Source: Bacillota bacterium
GTDB taxonomy: Bacteria; Bacillota; Clostridia; Acetivibrionales; DSM-1351
Assembly: GCA_023460955.1 (NCBI GenBank)
Contig: JAEWOH010000074.1
Location: 30,641-94,640 of the forward strand
DNA length: 64,000 nt
Direction: 5' to 3'
The translations under genes and the position numbers were made by a program. The notes under the pieces were generated by a model. It was not told the origin of the DNA, searched no databases, and worked only from the letters and a program-made list of their open reading frames with translations. Below, piece after piece: positions 51,921-60,917 of this stretch. Position 1 is the first letter of the stretch; the number at the start of each line of letters is the position of its first letter.

Positions 51921-52565
51921 ATGAAAGGCTTTTTAAATGAAGTCCGAAGGCCAATATATATATCGCCATCAAGAAAGTTTTTATATTCAACTCTAATATT
52001 TATCGCAGGTATTTTTTTGGGCATAATTTCAAAGTTACTTGACGAAACCGCTAGTAATTTATTACCTTACTTTTTTGAGATGTTGGATTTAAGGAATTTC
52101 TTTTCTCGTATTGGGATTTGGATTTTCCTTGCAGTGTTAATATCTGTGTATAGCAAATCACCTATTAGATCTGCTATAAATGTTTTTTTGTTTTTTGCAG
52201 GAATGGTATTTAGCTATTATCTATATACCATTATAATAGCTGGTTTTTTCCCAAAATCATATATTATGATCTGGATTGTTATGACTATTATCTCGCCGTT
52301 TTTGGCTTTCGTATGTTGGTATGCAAAAGGGAACGGCATAATTGCTATTTCAATTTCATCTATAATACTTATGTTTCTCTCAAGACAGACTTTTGCATTT
52401 GGGTTTTGGTATTTTGATATTATAAACAATTTGGAATTGTTACTTTTTATAGCCACGATTTTTGTTTTATATCAGTCTCCAAAACAGATAAGCACAGTAA
52501 CTACAATAGGATTGCTTCTTTATTTTGTAACTGCTCAAATAAATTTATTATGGGGAATGTTGTAG
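51921..52565 (+). CDS. hypothetical six-span membrane protein
   Basis: A 214-residue protein with about six hydrophobic spans (first FLYSTLIFIAGIFLGIIS, last TIGLLLYFVTAQINLLW) and almost no soluble domain. I do not recognise the family. AGGAGGG precedes the ATG, and a terminator overlaps its stop codon, so it is a single-gene unit. Codon use is more AT-rich than its neighbours, which may mean recent acquisition (inference). Confidence 0.75.
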   Translation: MKGFLNEVRRPIYISPSRKFLYSTLIFIAGIFLGIISKLLDETASNLLPYFFEMLDLRNFFSRIGIWIFLAVLISVYSKSPIRSAINVFLFFAGMVFSYYLYTIIIAGFFPKSYIMIWIVMTIISPFLAFVCWYAKGNGIIAISISSIILMFLSRQTFAFGFWYFDIINNLELLLFIATIFVLYQSPKQISTVTTIGLLLYFVTAQINLLWGML

Positions 52566-52595
52566 GAAACCCTAATACCTTAGGGTTTCCTTTAT
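52565..52595 (+). terminator. terminator after the six-span protein
   Basis: GGAAACCCTAA and TTAGGGTTTCC form a perfect 11-bp stem with loop TACC, followed by TTTATTT. Confidence 0.9.
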
Positions 52596-52692
52596 TTGCT
52601 ATAACTATCAACATTGAAATATAACAGAGTTATTTTTTCATGATTTTTTAAATATTTATAGTGGTTATAAATGATTCAAATTAATATTCTTA

Positions 52693-53520
52693 TTAAAGTT
52701 TCTGGCAGGTCGGACAATAATAAATACTGCCGCCAAGATAGGCTTCCTTTCTGATTAAGTCACCGCAAACAGGACATGGCTTGTCAGCAGTATTTTTGCT
52801 TAATTTTGTACTGTACCCTCCGTAACATCCGAACAGATCCTTTTCGGTATCACGGCCTCCCTTAAAAGTCATTTCTGCCAATGTGTTCTTTATTGAACTA
52901 AACAAGTTTTCTTTATCTTCGCTGGTAAAGCTCTTAACTTTCTTTTTAGGGTGAATCGAAGAGTTAAAAAGAATATCCTGCAATACTCCATTACCCAGAC
53001 CCGGAATCCTTTGTTCAGTGGCTAACAATGCTTTTGCGCTGAGCTTTTCATTTCCGGGAGTTGAAATAATACCTTCAAAATAGAGCCTGTCAAATTGTTC
53101 CGAAAGTGGTGATGGTTTTTCCTTAGCCACAACATAATACTCACTTACAAATGCTCCCTCATTAAAACATAAGGTACCTCCATACATCTGTATCGAGGCA
53201 GATAAAGATGAAAAATCTTCAAATTCAATCATCAGTTGATGTTTATTAGGTCGTTTTTCAGTTTCACTGTGGTATCTAAGGGCAACACCTTCGCTAAATA
53301 ATATCACAGCTTCTTCCGCCTTTATCTCAACAAAACTCCCCACACCTCTTGCTTTCCCCATTACTTTACCGCTCAGAAGTTCATGGTATTTTGCCGGGTC
53401 ACCGTAGTACCATGCAAATTTGTGTGGACTTTGTGCTGCTATCACATTCAATATCCGTTTGCCTGTTATATGCTCGTTTATCTGCTTTGATATTTCAAGG
53501 GTTTCAGGTATCTCTAACAT
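52693..53520 (-). CDS. Fpg/Nei-family protein lacking the N-terminal proline
   Basis: A 275-residue protein with the Fpg/Nei layout: beta-sandwich N-domain, helix-two-turn-helix (EQRIPGLGNGVLQDILF) and C-terminal zinc finger (CPVCGDLIRKE ... YYCPTC). Classical Fpg starts MPELPE and uses Pro2 as nucleophile; here the start is MLEIPET, so Pro2 is Leu. Glu3 is kept, but the usual glycosylase chemistry is doubtful. The ATG is supported by GAAAGGA. The next gene downstream of its end is on the other strand; a zinc-ribbon gene lies 12 bases upstream and is probably co-transcribed. Confidence 0.87.
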   Translation of the reverse strand: MLEIPETLEISKQINEHITGKRILNVIAAQSPHKFAWYYGDPAKYHELLSGKVMGKARGVGSFVEIKAEEAVILFSEGVALRYHSETEKRPNKHQLMIEFEDFSSLSASIQMYGGTLCFNEGAFVSEYYVVAKEKPSPLSEQFDRLYFEGIISTPGNEKLSAKALLATEQRIPGLGNGVLQDILFNSSIHPKKKVKSFTSEDKENLFSSIKNTLAEMTFKGGRDTEKDLFGCYGGYSTKLSKNTADKPCPVCGDLIRKEAYLGGSIYYCPTCQKL

Positions 53521-53532
53521 ATGTTTTCCTTT

Positions 53533-53802
53533 CTACTTCTTCCATCTCTTTAACTGAGGAAAGAACTCCAGCATAGCTTTTCTAGCGGTTTCTTCGTCCG
53601 GCCATGGATTACCCTTTGACACAAAGGGTATACAAGATTCTATCATCTCCTCCATTGTTTCACTCTTAGAAAAAGTTCCGTTCGTAAAACAGTAATGACA
53701 GTAATCCTCGCTTCTGCTGCCATCATCGTTTGTCCCATGAAGTTCCGGACTTTCCAAAGGCATGGCACAGCTTTGACAGTATTTCATTTCAACTTTTATC
53801 AT
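53533..53802 (-). CDS. putative zinc-ribbon protein (PF12674-like)
   Basis: An 89-residue protein with CQSCAMPLESP and, after an acidic linker, EDYCHYCFTNGTF, so two CxxC pairs form a zinc site. The second half (PFVSKGNPWPDEETARKAMLEFFPQLKRW) is the helical tail of the zinc-ribbon family. Function is unknown. It lies 12 bases upstream of the Fpg-like gene. An alternative ATG five codons later has no ribosome-binding site. Confidence 0.82.
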   Translation of the reverse strand: MIKVEMKYCQSCAMPLESPELHGTNDDGSRSEDYCHYCFTNGTFSKSETMEEMIESCIPFVSKGNPWPDEETARKAMLEFFPQLKRWKK

Positions 53803-53937
53803 AATAATAACTCTCTTTCTATTATTTTACTATAGATTTTATAATAATTAATAAGACAACAGCATGTCATATTAAATTGCTAATTATCTTATTTCTTTAT
53901 AATATTAAATTATAATCTTACAAATTTATTACAACTA

Positions 53938-53967
53938 TTGACAGGACAAGCAACCATGTAATAACAT
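53938..53967 (+). promoter_or_regulatory. promoter of the ABC-exporter leader
   Basis: TTGACA (53938-53943) and TAACAT (53962-53967) with 18 bases between. It lies about 50 bases before a small ORF with a ribosome-binding site. Confidence 0.6.
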
Positions 53968-54015
53968 ATCTTGGTAAGTAGATTTCTAATTTTGGTGAAA
54001 GGAGTGTTTATAAAG

Positions 54016-54054
54016 ATGAAATCAATTAATATTAGTGAGGTACTCAGTAAATAA
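54016..54054 (+). CDS. 12-codon leader peptide upstream of ABC exporter
   Basis: ATG 54016 follows AAAGGAG and encodes MKSINISEVLSK before TAA. The same frame stays open for 23 more codons after the stop. It is followed by an intrinsic terminator (54162-54191) and then the ABC exporter genes. This arrangement resembles bmrB, the leader peptide that controls bmrCD in Bacillus by ribosome-mediated attenuation. No homology to BmrB itself is seen. Confidence 0.55.
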   Translation: MKSINISEVLSK

Positions 54055-54161
54055 TTGAATATCAGATCTATAGCAGGCAGTTTATATAAATATGCTTGTA
54101 TTAGGTCGACACTTAAGTAACCGTCATTTAAATTTGAAATATTTCAAAAACAGAATATTTT

Positions 54162-54191
54162 AAACACGATGCTATGGTATCGTGTTTTTTT
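54162..54191 (+). terminator. intrinsic terminator in the ABC-exporter leader
   Basis: AAACACGATGC and a matching GGTATCGTGTTT form an 11-bp stem with loop TATG, followed by seven T. It lies between the leader ORF and the exporter genes. Confidence 0.9.
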
Positions 54192-54280
54192 GTTCCCATT
54201 TTTAAATTTCAAGATTGCAGACCTAAGTTAAAATATTAATGGCGTTTATTTAAGTAAATATTTTAAAGGAGTGATAACAT

Positions 54281-56128
54281 ATGCAGCACCAAAATACCAG
54301 CAGATTAAAAATGCTCTATTCTTTCATAAAAGGTTTCAGAAGGTTCTATTTGCTGGCTATAGTTTTTACAATGTTGGCGATAGTTTTTAACTATCTTATG
54401 CCTCAGATAACCAGAATCATTGTTGATAATATTATCGGAACCCAAGAATTAAAATTACCTGAGTTCCTGCTGAATACTCTGAATGCTAAAGGAGGTATCG
54501 ATTTTCTAAGAAGCAACCTCATCATTCCTGCTGCATTGGCCTTAATTCTAGCGGTTTTATCAGGGGTGTTTACTTATCTATTCAGATATTGTATGGCAAG
54601 AGCTTCTGAAGGTACCATCAGAAAATTGCGAAACCACCTGTTTGATCACATTCAAAAGCTTCCCTACAGCTGGCATGTCAAGAATCAGACCGGAGATATA
54701 ATACAGCGTTGTACCTCAGATGTTGAAACAATTAAGAACTTCTTATCACAACAATTTATTGAATTGGTAAGAACAGTATTTCTAGTTGCCTTCTCACTTA
54801 CTCTGATGTTTATGATGAATGTAAAGCTGTCTCTTATTGCTTTAGCCTTCATCCCTGTCGTAGCATCCTATTCGGGCATATTTTTTAAGAAGATTGCCGA
54901 TAAGTTCAAATACGCAGATGAAGCTGAAGGAGCTCTATCTGCAATGGTTCAGGAAAACTTCACCGGTGTACGTGTAGTCAGGGCTTTTGGTCGACAGTCT
55001 TATGAAATTGAAAACTTTGATCAAAAAAATGATTACTTCGCCAATTACTGGATTAAGCTTGGGTACCTGTTAAGTAAATACTGGGGAATCGGAGACTTGG
55101 TATCTGGACTTCAGGTTATGTTGATTATTGTACTCGGTGCAGTTGAAGCCTCCAATGGTATAATAACACTGGGTGAATTCCTGGCATTTGTTTTTTATAA
55201 TTCTATGCTTGTCTGGCCTGTAAGACAATTCGGAAGAATTCTTTCAGAGATGAGCAAGACCAGTGTTTCACTGAGCCGTATAATGGAGATTGTAGCCGAG
55301 GAACAGGAAAAAGACAATCCCGGGGCTATTACCCCTGATATGAGTAAAGATATCGAATTTAAAAATGTAACCTTTGAATATGAGGGTCAAAAACCAGTAC
55401 TTAAAGATATATCCTTTAAGATAAAAGCAGGAACTACCTTTGGTATTCTGGGTGGAACAGGTTCCGGAAAATCAACAATTATGTATTTGCTTGACAGGCT
55501 TTATGAACTCCCTGAAGGTAAGGGGTCAATTGAAATTGGCGGTGTTGATATCAGGAATATAAAGCTTGATTATCTCAGGAGCAATATTGGCTTTGTTCTT
55601 CAAGAGCCCTTCCTGTTCTCAAAAACAATACAACAGAACATTGATGCTTTCAAGGGAACAAACACCATAGAGGAAATTCGCCACTTTGCAGAGGTTGCCG
55701 CTGTGGATGATGCAATTATGGGCTTCTCAAAGGGCTATGATACTATTGTTGGAGAACGTGGCGTAACCCTTTCCGGAGGTCAAAAGCAAAGGGTTGCAAT
55801 AGCGAGAATGCTGATGAAGCGCTCCCCCATCATGATATTTGACGATTCACTTTCCGCGGTTGACTCTGAAACAGACGCAAAAATTCGAGGAGCGCTTAAG
55901 GCTAATACCTCAAACAGTACCGTAATTCTTGTGTCACACAGAATTACAACTCTTATGAATGCAGATGTAATAATGGTAATCGAAGATGGAAAGATATCTG
56001 AATTCGGAACTCATAGTGAACTATTGAAAAACGATAATGGTATATATAAGAAAATATATGATATTCAGAGCAGTCTGGAGTCTGAAATATCCGATCAGAA
56101 GGACGCTCCGACCGGAGGTGATAAGTAA
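54281..56128 (+). CDS. heterodimeric ABC exporter, subunit with degenerate Walker B
   Basis: A 615-residue half-transporter: membrane domain of six spans (about 20-320) and C-terminal nucleotide-binding domain (about 355-590). Walker A is GGTGSGKSTIM and the signature is canonical (TLSGGQKQR). Walker B ends IMIFDDSLSAVD, with Asp in place of the catalytic Glu. This is the hallmark of the BmrC/TM287-type subunit in asymmetric multidrug exporters. AAAGGAG precedes the ATG. Its TAA overlaps the ATG of the second subunit (TAATG), so the two are made together. Confidence 0.95.
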   Translation: MQHQNTSRLKMLYSFIKGFRRFYLLAIVFTMLAIVFNYLMPQITRIIVDNIIGTQELKLPEFLLNTLNAKGGIDFLRSNLIIPAALALILAVLSGVFTYLFRYCMARASEGTIRKLRNHLFDHIQKLPYSWHVKNQTGDIIQRCTSDVETIKNFLSQQFIELVRTVFLVAFSLTLMFMMNVKLSLIALAFIPVVASYSGIFFKKIADKFKYADEAEGALSAMVQENFTGVRVVRAFGRQSYEIENFDQKNDYFANYWIKLGYLLSKYWGIGDLVSGLQVMLIIVLGAVEASNGIITLGEFLAFVFYNSMLVWPVRQFGRILSEMSKTSVSLSRIMEIVAEEQEKDNPGAITPDMSKDIEFKNVTFEYEGQKPVLKDISFKIKAGTTFGILGGTGSGKSTIMYLLDRLYELPEGKGSIEIGGVDIRNIKLDYLRSNIGFVLQEPFLFSKTIQQNIDAFKGTNTIEEIRHFAEVAAVDDAIMGFSKGYDTIVGERGVTLSGGQKQRVAIARMLMKRSPIMIFDDSLSAVDSETDAKIRGALKANTSNSTVILVSHRITTLMNADVIMVIEDGKISEFGTHSELLKNDNGIYKKIYDIQSSLESEISDQKDAPTGGDK

Positions 56129-57972
56129 TGTCATTTTTTGAAGAAGAGGAATATAAAAAGCCCTTTTCCTTAAATATCTGGGCTAAAGTAGTTCCATTTG
56201 TAAAATTATATAAAAAAGCTTTTGTATTAGCAATGTCCTTCTTGATGCTTGTTTCGGTTATTGATGTTGTATACCCTTTGTTTCAGCGTTACATTATAAA
56301 CCATTATATAATAACAAAGTCGTCAGAGGGCATAGGAAAATTCGCTGTAGTATATGGCTGCCTGCTCTTAACACAGGCAGTAGCTGTTATATTCTTTATT
56401 AAGAATGCTATGAGAGTCGAGTTGAATGTAGCTAAGTCTATCAGGAGAGCTCTTTTCGTGCATCTGCAAAAGCTGTCCTTCTCATATTACAATACAACCC
56501 CTGTAGGCTATATGATGGCAAGAGTCATGAGTGATACCGGACGTATAGGACAGATGGTCTCCTGGGGACTTATAGACATGTTGTGGGCAGTTATTTATGT
56601 AATAGGTGTTTTTATTGCAATGCTGTTTCTCAATGTAAAGCTAGCTCTAATGGTAATGTGTATTATACCTGTAATCGCTATTATAACAGTATATTTTCAG
56701 AAAAAAATCCTTAATATAAACAGAAAAATAAGAAAGGTTAACTCTAAAATGACAGGCGCCTTTAATGAAGGAATTACAGGTGCCAGAACCTCCAAAACCC
56801 TTGTCATAGAGGATAAGAACCTTAAGGAATTTTCCGAGATTACTGATAAATACTACAATTATACAATAAAGTCTACAATATTGAATGCGGTTTTCATTCC
56901 AATTGTATTGACCTTCAGCACACTCGCAGTATGCTTTGTATTGGTAAGGGGCGGTAATCTTGCCCTTAAGGATCCGCTTTTCTTCGGAACCTTTTCGGCA
57001 TTCATAACCTATGCCATAAGTATATTTGAACCTATTCAGCAAATTGCCCGTGTTTTTGCAGATTTTGTTTCAACCCAGGCTAATATTGAAAGGGTTACCG
57101 GTTTGTTGGAGACAGCACCGCAAATCACCGATACTCCCGAGGTTATCGAAAAGTATGGTGATAATTTCAATCCTAAAAAGGAAAACTGGGAACATTTAAA
57201 CGGTGACATTGAATTCAAGGATGTTTCCTTTAAGTATCCTGACGGAGATGAATATATTCTGAACAACTTCAATCTGAAAATTCCCGCAGGTACTACTGTG
57301 GCAATTGTAGGAGAAACCGGTGCAGGAAAGAGTACCTTGGTCAACCTGGCCTGCAGATTTTTCGAACCTACCAGCGGGCAGATTCTTATTGACGGTAGAG
57401 ATTACAAAGAGCGTTCACAATTGTGGCTTCATAACAATATAGGCTATGTATTGCAAAGCCCTCACCTGTTTTCCGGTACAATTCGTGAAAACATAAGATA
57501 TGGCAAATTTGACGCTACAGATGAAGAAATCGAAGCCGCCATCAGAATTGTAGCTGCCGACAACATAATCAACAATATGGAGAACGGTCTCGACACAAGT
57601 ATCGGAGAAGGCGGCGACAGGTTATCTACAGGCGAAAAGCAGCTGATATCCTTCGCAAGAGCTATTATCGCAGACCCAAGAATATTTGTTTTAGATGAGG
57701 CTACCTCCTCAATTGATACCCAGACTGAACAGTTAATTCAGGAAGCAATAATGCATATACTTAAAAACAGAACCTCCTTCCTGATTGCTCATAGGTTATC
57801 TACAATTAAAAAGGCAGATCTCATTCTGGTTGTTAAGAATGGTAAAATTATTGAAAGAGGCACTCACAAGGAATTGCTGAGACAAAAAGGCTACTATCAT
57901 TCACTTTACCTAAAGCAGTTTGAGGAAGAAACAGGAGCTGCAGTACTAAATAAGAAGGCAGCAGTTCAGTAG
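56128..57972 (+). CDS. heterodimeric ABC exporter, subunit with catalytic Glu
   Basis: A 614-residue half-transporter with six spans and a C-terminal ATPase domain. Walker A is GETGAGKSTLVN and Walker B has the catalytic Glu (FVLDEATSSID). Its signature is degenerate (RLSTGEKQL). With the first subunit's LSGGQ this makes one working and one inactive ATP site, as in BmrCD and TM287/288. Substrates are unknown; drugs or peptides are usual. The end AVQ and the stop lie in a short tandem repeat. Confidence 0.95.
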   Translation: MSFFEEEEYKKPFSLNIWAKVVPFVKLYKKAFVLAMSFLMLVSVIDVVYPLFQRYIINHYIITKSSEGIGKFAVVYGCLLLTQAVAVIFFIKNAMRVELNVAKSIRRALFVHLQKLSFSYYNTTPVGYMMARVMSDTGRIGQMVSWGLIDMLWAVIYVIGVFIAMLFLNVKLALMVMCIIPVIAIITVYFQKKILNINRKIRKVNSKMTGAFNEGITGARTSKTLVIEDKNLKEFSEITDKYYNYTIKSTILNAVFIPIVLTFSTLAVCFVLVRGGNLALKDPLFFGTFSAFITYAISIFEPIQQIARVFADFVSTQANIERVTGLLETAPQITDTPEVIEKYGDNFNPKKENWEHLNGDIEFKDVSFKYPDGDEYILNNFNLKIPAGTTVAIVGETGAGKSTLVNLACRFFEPTSGQILIDGRDYKERSQLWLHNNIGYVLQSPHLFSGTIRENIRYGKFDATDEEIEAAIRIVAADNIINNMENGLDTSIGEGGDRLSTGEKQLISFARAIIADPRIFVLDEATSSIDTQTEQLIQEAIMHILKNRTSFLIAHRLSTIKKADLILVVKNGKIIERGTHKELLRQKGYYHSLYLKQFEEETGAAVLNKKAAVQ

Positions 57973-57999
57973 TTAGTAGTTCAGCAGTTAGTAGTTCAG
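57961..57999. repeat. 15-bp tandem repeat starting in the ABC gene stop
   Basis: TAGTTAGTAGTTCAG (57970-57984) is followed by CAGTTAGTAGTTCAG (57985-57999). The first unit begins with the stop codon, and GCAGTTCAG before it is a partial unit inside the coding end. Confidence 0.9.
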
Positions 58000-58003
58000 A
58001 ACG

Positions 58004-58039
58004 AGAAAAGCCCGGAAGCTAATGCTTCCGGGCTTTTCT
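58004..58039 (+). terminator. terminator after the ABC exporter
   Basis: AGAAAAGCCCGGAAGC and GCTTCCGGGCTTTTCT form a perfect 16-bp stem. The rest of this 336-base gap (58040-58308) is AT-rich, with a possible promoter (TTGACT - 17 - TACCAT, 58224-58252) for the next gene. Confidence 0.88.
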
Positions 58040-58308
58040 TACTATCCTGAGTTTTGTGTAAATGAAAATGACCACAAATTATAAGCTTGATTTATGTTAA
58101 CACTCACTTAGCTATTATTCACTCAATTAGTCTCTTATAACAGAATTAATAATTTTTTAATTCTAGAGAGTGCATTGTCTATTTTGTGCATGTGTATAAT
58201 TCAAAGATTACATAACAATTTTTTTGACTATATGGAAAATTATTGATACCATTATTGCGTCAAGGTAAACTATAACGAATAAAAGATTGTTTCTTTAGGA
58301 GGAGAACT

Positions 58309-58797
58309 ATGGATGGCATGTTAAGAAATATGGCAGGAATATACATAACAGATAAAGATAAAATGCTCCTATTATACAGAATAGGTTCAAGGGTTGTTCA
58401 ACCTTCTTGGTGTAATATTGGTGGACATTTTGAAGAGTTTGAGTTGAATAATCCGAAGGCATGTGCATTAAGAGAAGTTTTTGAAGAAACAGGTATTAAA
58501 GAAAGTGATATTACGAATCTAAAATTAAAGTATGTAACGTTACGTAATAAAAACAATGAAATAAGGCAAAATTATTATTTCTTTGCAGACCTAAATAATG
58601 AAAATCTACATTTGAAGGATTGCAACGAAGGTATACTTGAATGGGTTGAAATTAGCAAAGTACTTGATAAAGATATGCCTTACTCATCAAAGGAAGTTCT
58701 AAAACATTATTTATCAATAGGAAAGGATGACAATAACATTTATACTGGGATAACAACAGAAACACAGGTAATATTCACACCATTAAATGAATTTTAA
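58309..58797 (+). CDS. Nudix hydrolase of unknown substrate
   Basis: A 162-residue Nudix protein. The Nudix box is recognisable (GGHFEEFELNNPKACALREV then FEETG), with extra residues where the first Glu usually stands; the catalytic REVFEETG half is intact. Family members act on nucleotides, dinucleotides or oxidised bases, and the substrate cannot be assigned. GGAGGAG precedes the ATG closely. It is a single gene between the ABC exporter and yidC. Confidence 0.85.
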   Translation: MDGMLRNMAGIYITDKDKMLLLYRIGSRVVQPSWCNIGGHFEEFELNNPKACALREVFEETGIKESDITNLKLKYVTLRNKNNEIRQNYYFFADLNNENLHLKDCNEGILEWVEISKVLDKDMPYSSKEVLKHYLSIGKDDNNIYTGITTETQVIFTPLNEF

Positions 58798-58897
58798 TGT
58801 TTCACTTTCTTTATAAATTATGCAACTGCAACAAATCCGTAACATATTTATGCTTGCATAAAAGAAATAGGCAATTTAAATGATTTTTCCTATATAA

Positions 58898-58932
58898 AAA
58901 ACAGAGATTCATCACCTGGAGAATCCCTGTTT
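58898..58932 (-). terminator. terminator after yidC
   Basis: AAACAG.GATTC and GAATC.CTGTTT form a stem with one mismatch. On the minus strand it is followed by TTTTTT. Confidence 0.7.
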
Positions 58933-58977
58933 CAAGAAGGTTACCGATATTTATACCAGTATTTTTTAAGCTTAAGG

Positions 58978-59619
58978 CTATTCTATAACTGTTCTGCTCA
59001 TATATTTTTTGTACAAAAACATTTCCAATGCACTAAACAAACCTGAGGTTATCCAATATATCCCCAAGGTTACAGGCGCTTTCACAAAGAAGAACATACT
59101 AAAGCCACCCATTAATAGAAGCTGAGGCCAGCGCAAGCCATTACTCTTGGCTTCCTTAACAGGAGCCATCACAGTAAGCATGTTTGGAAGCAGCTGAACT
59201 ATTACAGCAATGAAAGGAATAATGTGGTAGGAATCTGGGAGCTTCAGATTACTTATCCAAGGCACTATAATACTGCCCATTTCAACTGGTATGTCTGAAA
59301 ATACCCTATACAGTGAGTACATAATTGGAATTTGAAGCAATGTGACCAGACATCCGACCATACCCTTCATACTCTCCGCCGAAAGCTTGGATATCTCTTC
59401 CTGCTGCTTTGTCTGGTCACTATTATATTTTGATTTTATCTCTTCAATTTTCTTGGAGAATTGCTGTTGTTTAAACATAGCGCTTTTTTGCTTAAAGGAT
59501 AAAGGCAGCAAGCAAAGCCTTATTACAAGTGTAGTAAAAACTATGGCGATTCCCCAATCTCCGACAAGCGCGTGAAGTTGGTTAATTACAGTATTTAACA
59601 AACTAAAAATTATGCTCAT
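58978..59619 (-). CDS. yidC: membrane protein insertase YidC/Oxa1 family
   Basis: A 213-residue YidC-type insertase, which helps proteins enter the membrane with or without SecYEG. The core motif GDWGIAIVFTTLVIRLCLLPLSFKQ is followed by the cytoplasmic helical hairpin (KSAMFKQQQFSKKIEEIKSKY), and the Arg in VIRLCLL is the conserved groove charge. Four to five spans follow. It has no lipobox, so it is not the usual lipoprotein SpoIIIJ form. It is not in the rnpA-yidC-jag cluster, so it is likely a second paralogue. GGGAG precedes ATG 59619. Confidence 0.9.
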   Translation of the reverse strand: MSIIFSLLNTVINQLHALVGDWGIAIVFTTLVIRLCLLPLSFKQKSAMFKQQQFSKKIEEIKSKYNSDQTKQQEEISKLSAESMKGMVGCLVTLLQIPIMYSLYRVFSDIPVEMGSIIVPWISNLKLPDSYHIIPFIAVIVQLLPNMLTVMAPVKEAKSNGLRWPQLLLMGGFSMFFFVKAPVTLGIYWITSGLFSALEMFLYKKYMSRTVIE

Positions 59620-59686
59620 ATTATCTCCCATCCCGCTGACTGGCAGCGATACAAATAGTTTTAAAGCTTATGGGGAATGAGCATAA

Positions 59687-59917
59687 CTAACTGAACCTGT
59701 ACTTCCTCCAGATTTCGAGTTTGTGGAAACAATTATAATTGATTACTGTCAACTTTCTGAAATAAAGAACAGCTGTGGTTATAGAAAAGGATATCTTCGT
59801 TTCATTCTCATGTAACCTTATTGTTCTGAAACTGTGAACAAAACCATAAGCAATAAAAAAAGTAACGAATAGAAATAAAAGCATTTGAAGCATTTGTATT
59901 ATTTCAAGCTGCAGCAT
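59687..59917 (-). CDS. small hypothetical membrane protein upstream of yidC
   Basis: A 76-residue protein with one hydrophobic helix (LQMLLFLFVTFFIAYGFVH) and a basic, aromatic-rich C-terminus (HKLEIWRKYRF). AGGGGG lies eight bases before ATG 59917; an upstream in-frame GTG overlaps that site. It runs in the same direction as yidC, 67 bases upstream. I do not recognise it; it may be co-expressed with yidC. Confidence 0.6.
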   Translation of the reverse strand: MLQLEIIQMLQMLLFLFVTFFIAYGFVHSFRTIRLHENETKISFSITTAVLYFRKLTVINYNCFHKLEIWRKYRFS

Positions 59918-60046
59918 TTTGTTCACCCCCTTCTGTTAACAGTTTCCTATTTACATTATTATACATAATAAATATGGTAAGTAAAATAAAATTTTTTATA
60001 AAACCTTTTAACAATAAAACTTCTTAACAATAAAATTGCAAAATAA

Positions 60047-60838
60047 TTATTTGTTATGAACCTTATCCGGATCATATATTATAGTACAACCACTTTTATG
60101 ATTATATATCTTACCGCTTGCTACGGGATGTTCAAACGTTTCTCCAACAGCCCCATCCAGCAAAGCTTTAACTGCTGCTTTCATATCTTCAGCAAAGCTC
60201 ACAGGTAAGGTTACTTCGCTGTGACCATTACATATAAAGTCAAAATCCTTTTGTAAGGGATCAAGAGATTTCAGTGTCTCGTAATATTCTTCAAGAGAAC
60301 TAGATTCAGGAAGCTGCATCCAGATATAATTGTTTACTCCGTCTCCCGAAAATAATATCCTGTGCTTTCTGTCAAGCAGACCTATACTTCCGGGAGTATG
60401 ACCCTTCAAAGAAATCACCTCCAGTACGTTCCCTCCAAGGTCGAATTTATCGCCGGCTCTGGTATAAGTGATATTTCTGGGCTTGGCTTCCAACCACTTT
60501 TCCAGCTCCTCTTTAGTTATACCTACATCACCGGGAGCATGATGTTCTTTCACTTGAGCTTTTATGGCTGTATGCTTTTCATATACCGGTAATTCGATCT
60601 CACTCATATAAACCTTTTCAAAATGATGTCCTCCAAAGGCATGATCTATATGTCCATGCGTAAAAATGGCGGTTACCGGCTTATCTGTTATCTGCTTAAC
60701 CTGCTCCCTGAGATTCTGAAAACCATAGCCGGTATCGATAACCAGTGCAGAGGTTTGCCCCTCCACGACATAAATATTGGTATCCATGTCACGAATATGA
60801 GTGACCTCCGGCATTATTTTATTAATTATGTAGTTCAT
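60047..60838 (-). CDS. MBL-fold metallo-hydrolase (glyoxalase II-like)
   Basis: A 263-residue metallo-beta-lactamase-fold hydrolase. Zinc ligands are in AIFTHGHIDHAFGGHHF, the His in ISLKGHTPGSIGLLD, the Asp in ILFSGDGVN and the last His in FICNGHSEVTLP. The closing KIYNHKSGCTIIYDPDKV is basic. It has no beta-CASP domain. The substrate is unknown. GGAGGG precedes the ATG. Confidence 0.88.
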   Translation of the reverse strand: MNYIINKIMPEVTHIRDMDTNIYVVEGQTSALVIDTGYGFQNLREQVKQITDKPVTAIFTHGHIDHAFGGHHFEKVYMSEIELPVYEKHTAIKAQVKEHHAPGDVGITKEELEKWLEAKPRNITYTRAGDKFDLGGNVLEVISLKGHTPGSIGLLDRKHRILFSGDGVNNYIWMQLPESSSLEEYYETLKSLDPLQKDFDFICNGHSEVTLPVSFAEDMKAAVKALLDGAVGETFEHPVASGKIYNHKSGCTIIYDPDKVHNK

Positions 60839-60917
60839 AAAGTCCCTCCAATTTTATACTTTTTAATGAATTTATATTGAATTTATTAATATACTGAAAT
60901 ACATTTTATGTTTATGC

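Noticed and set aside
54132..54147. TTTGAAAT-ATTTCAAA palindrome in the ABC leader as an operator
   Set aside because: A short AT-only palindrome is likely by chance in this composition; it could matter only as part of the leader fold.
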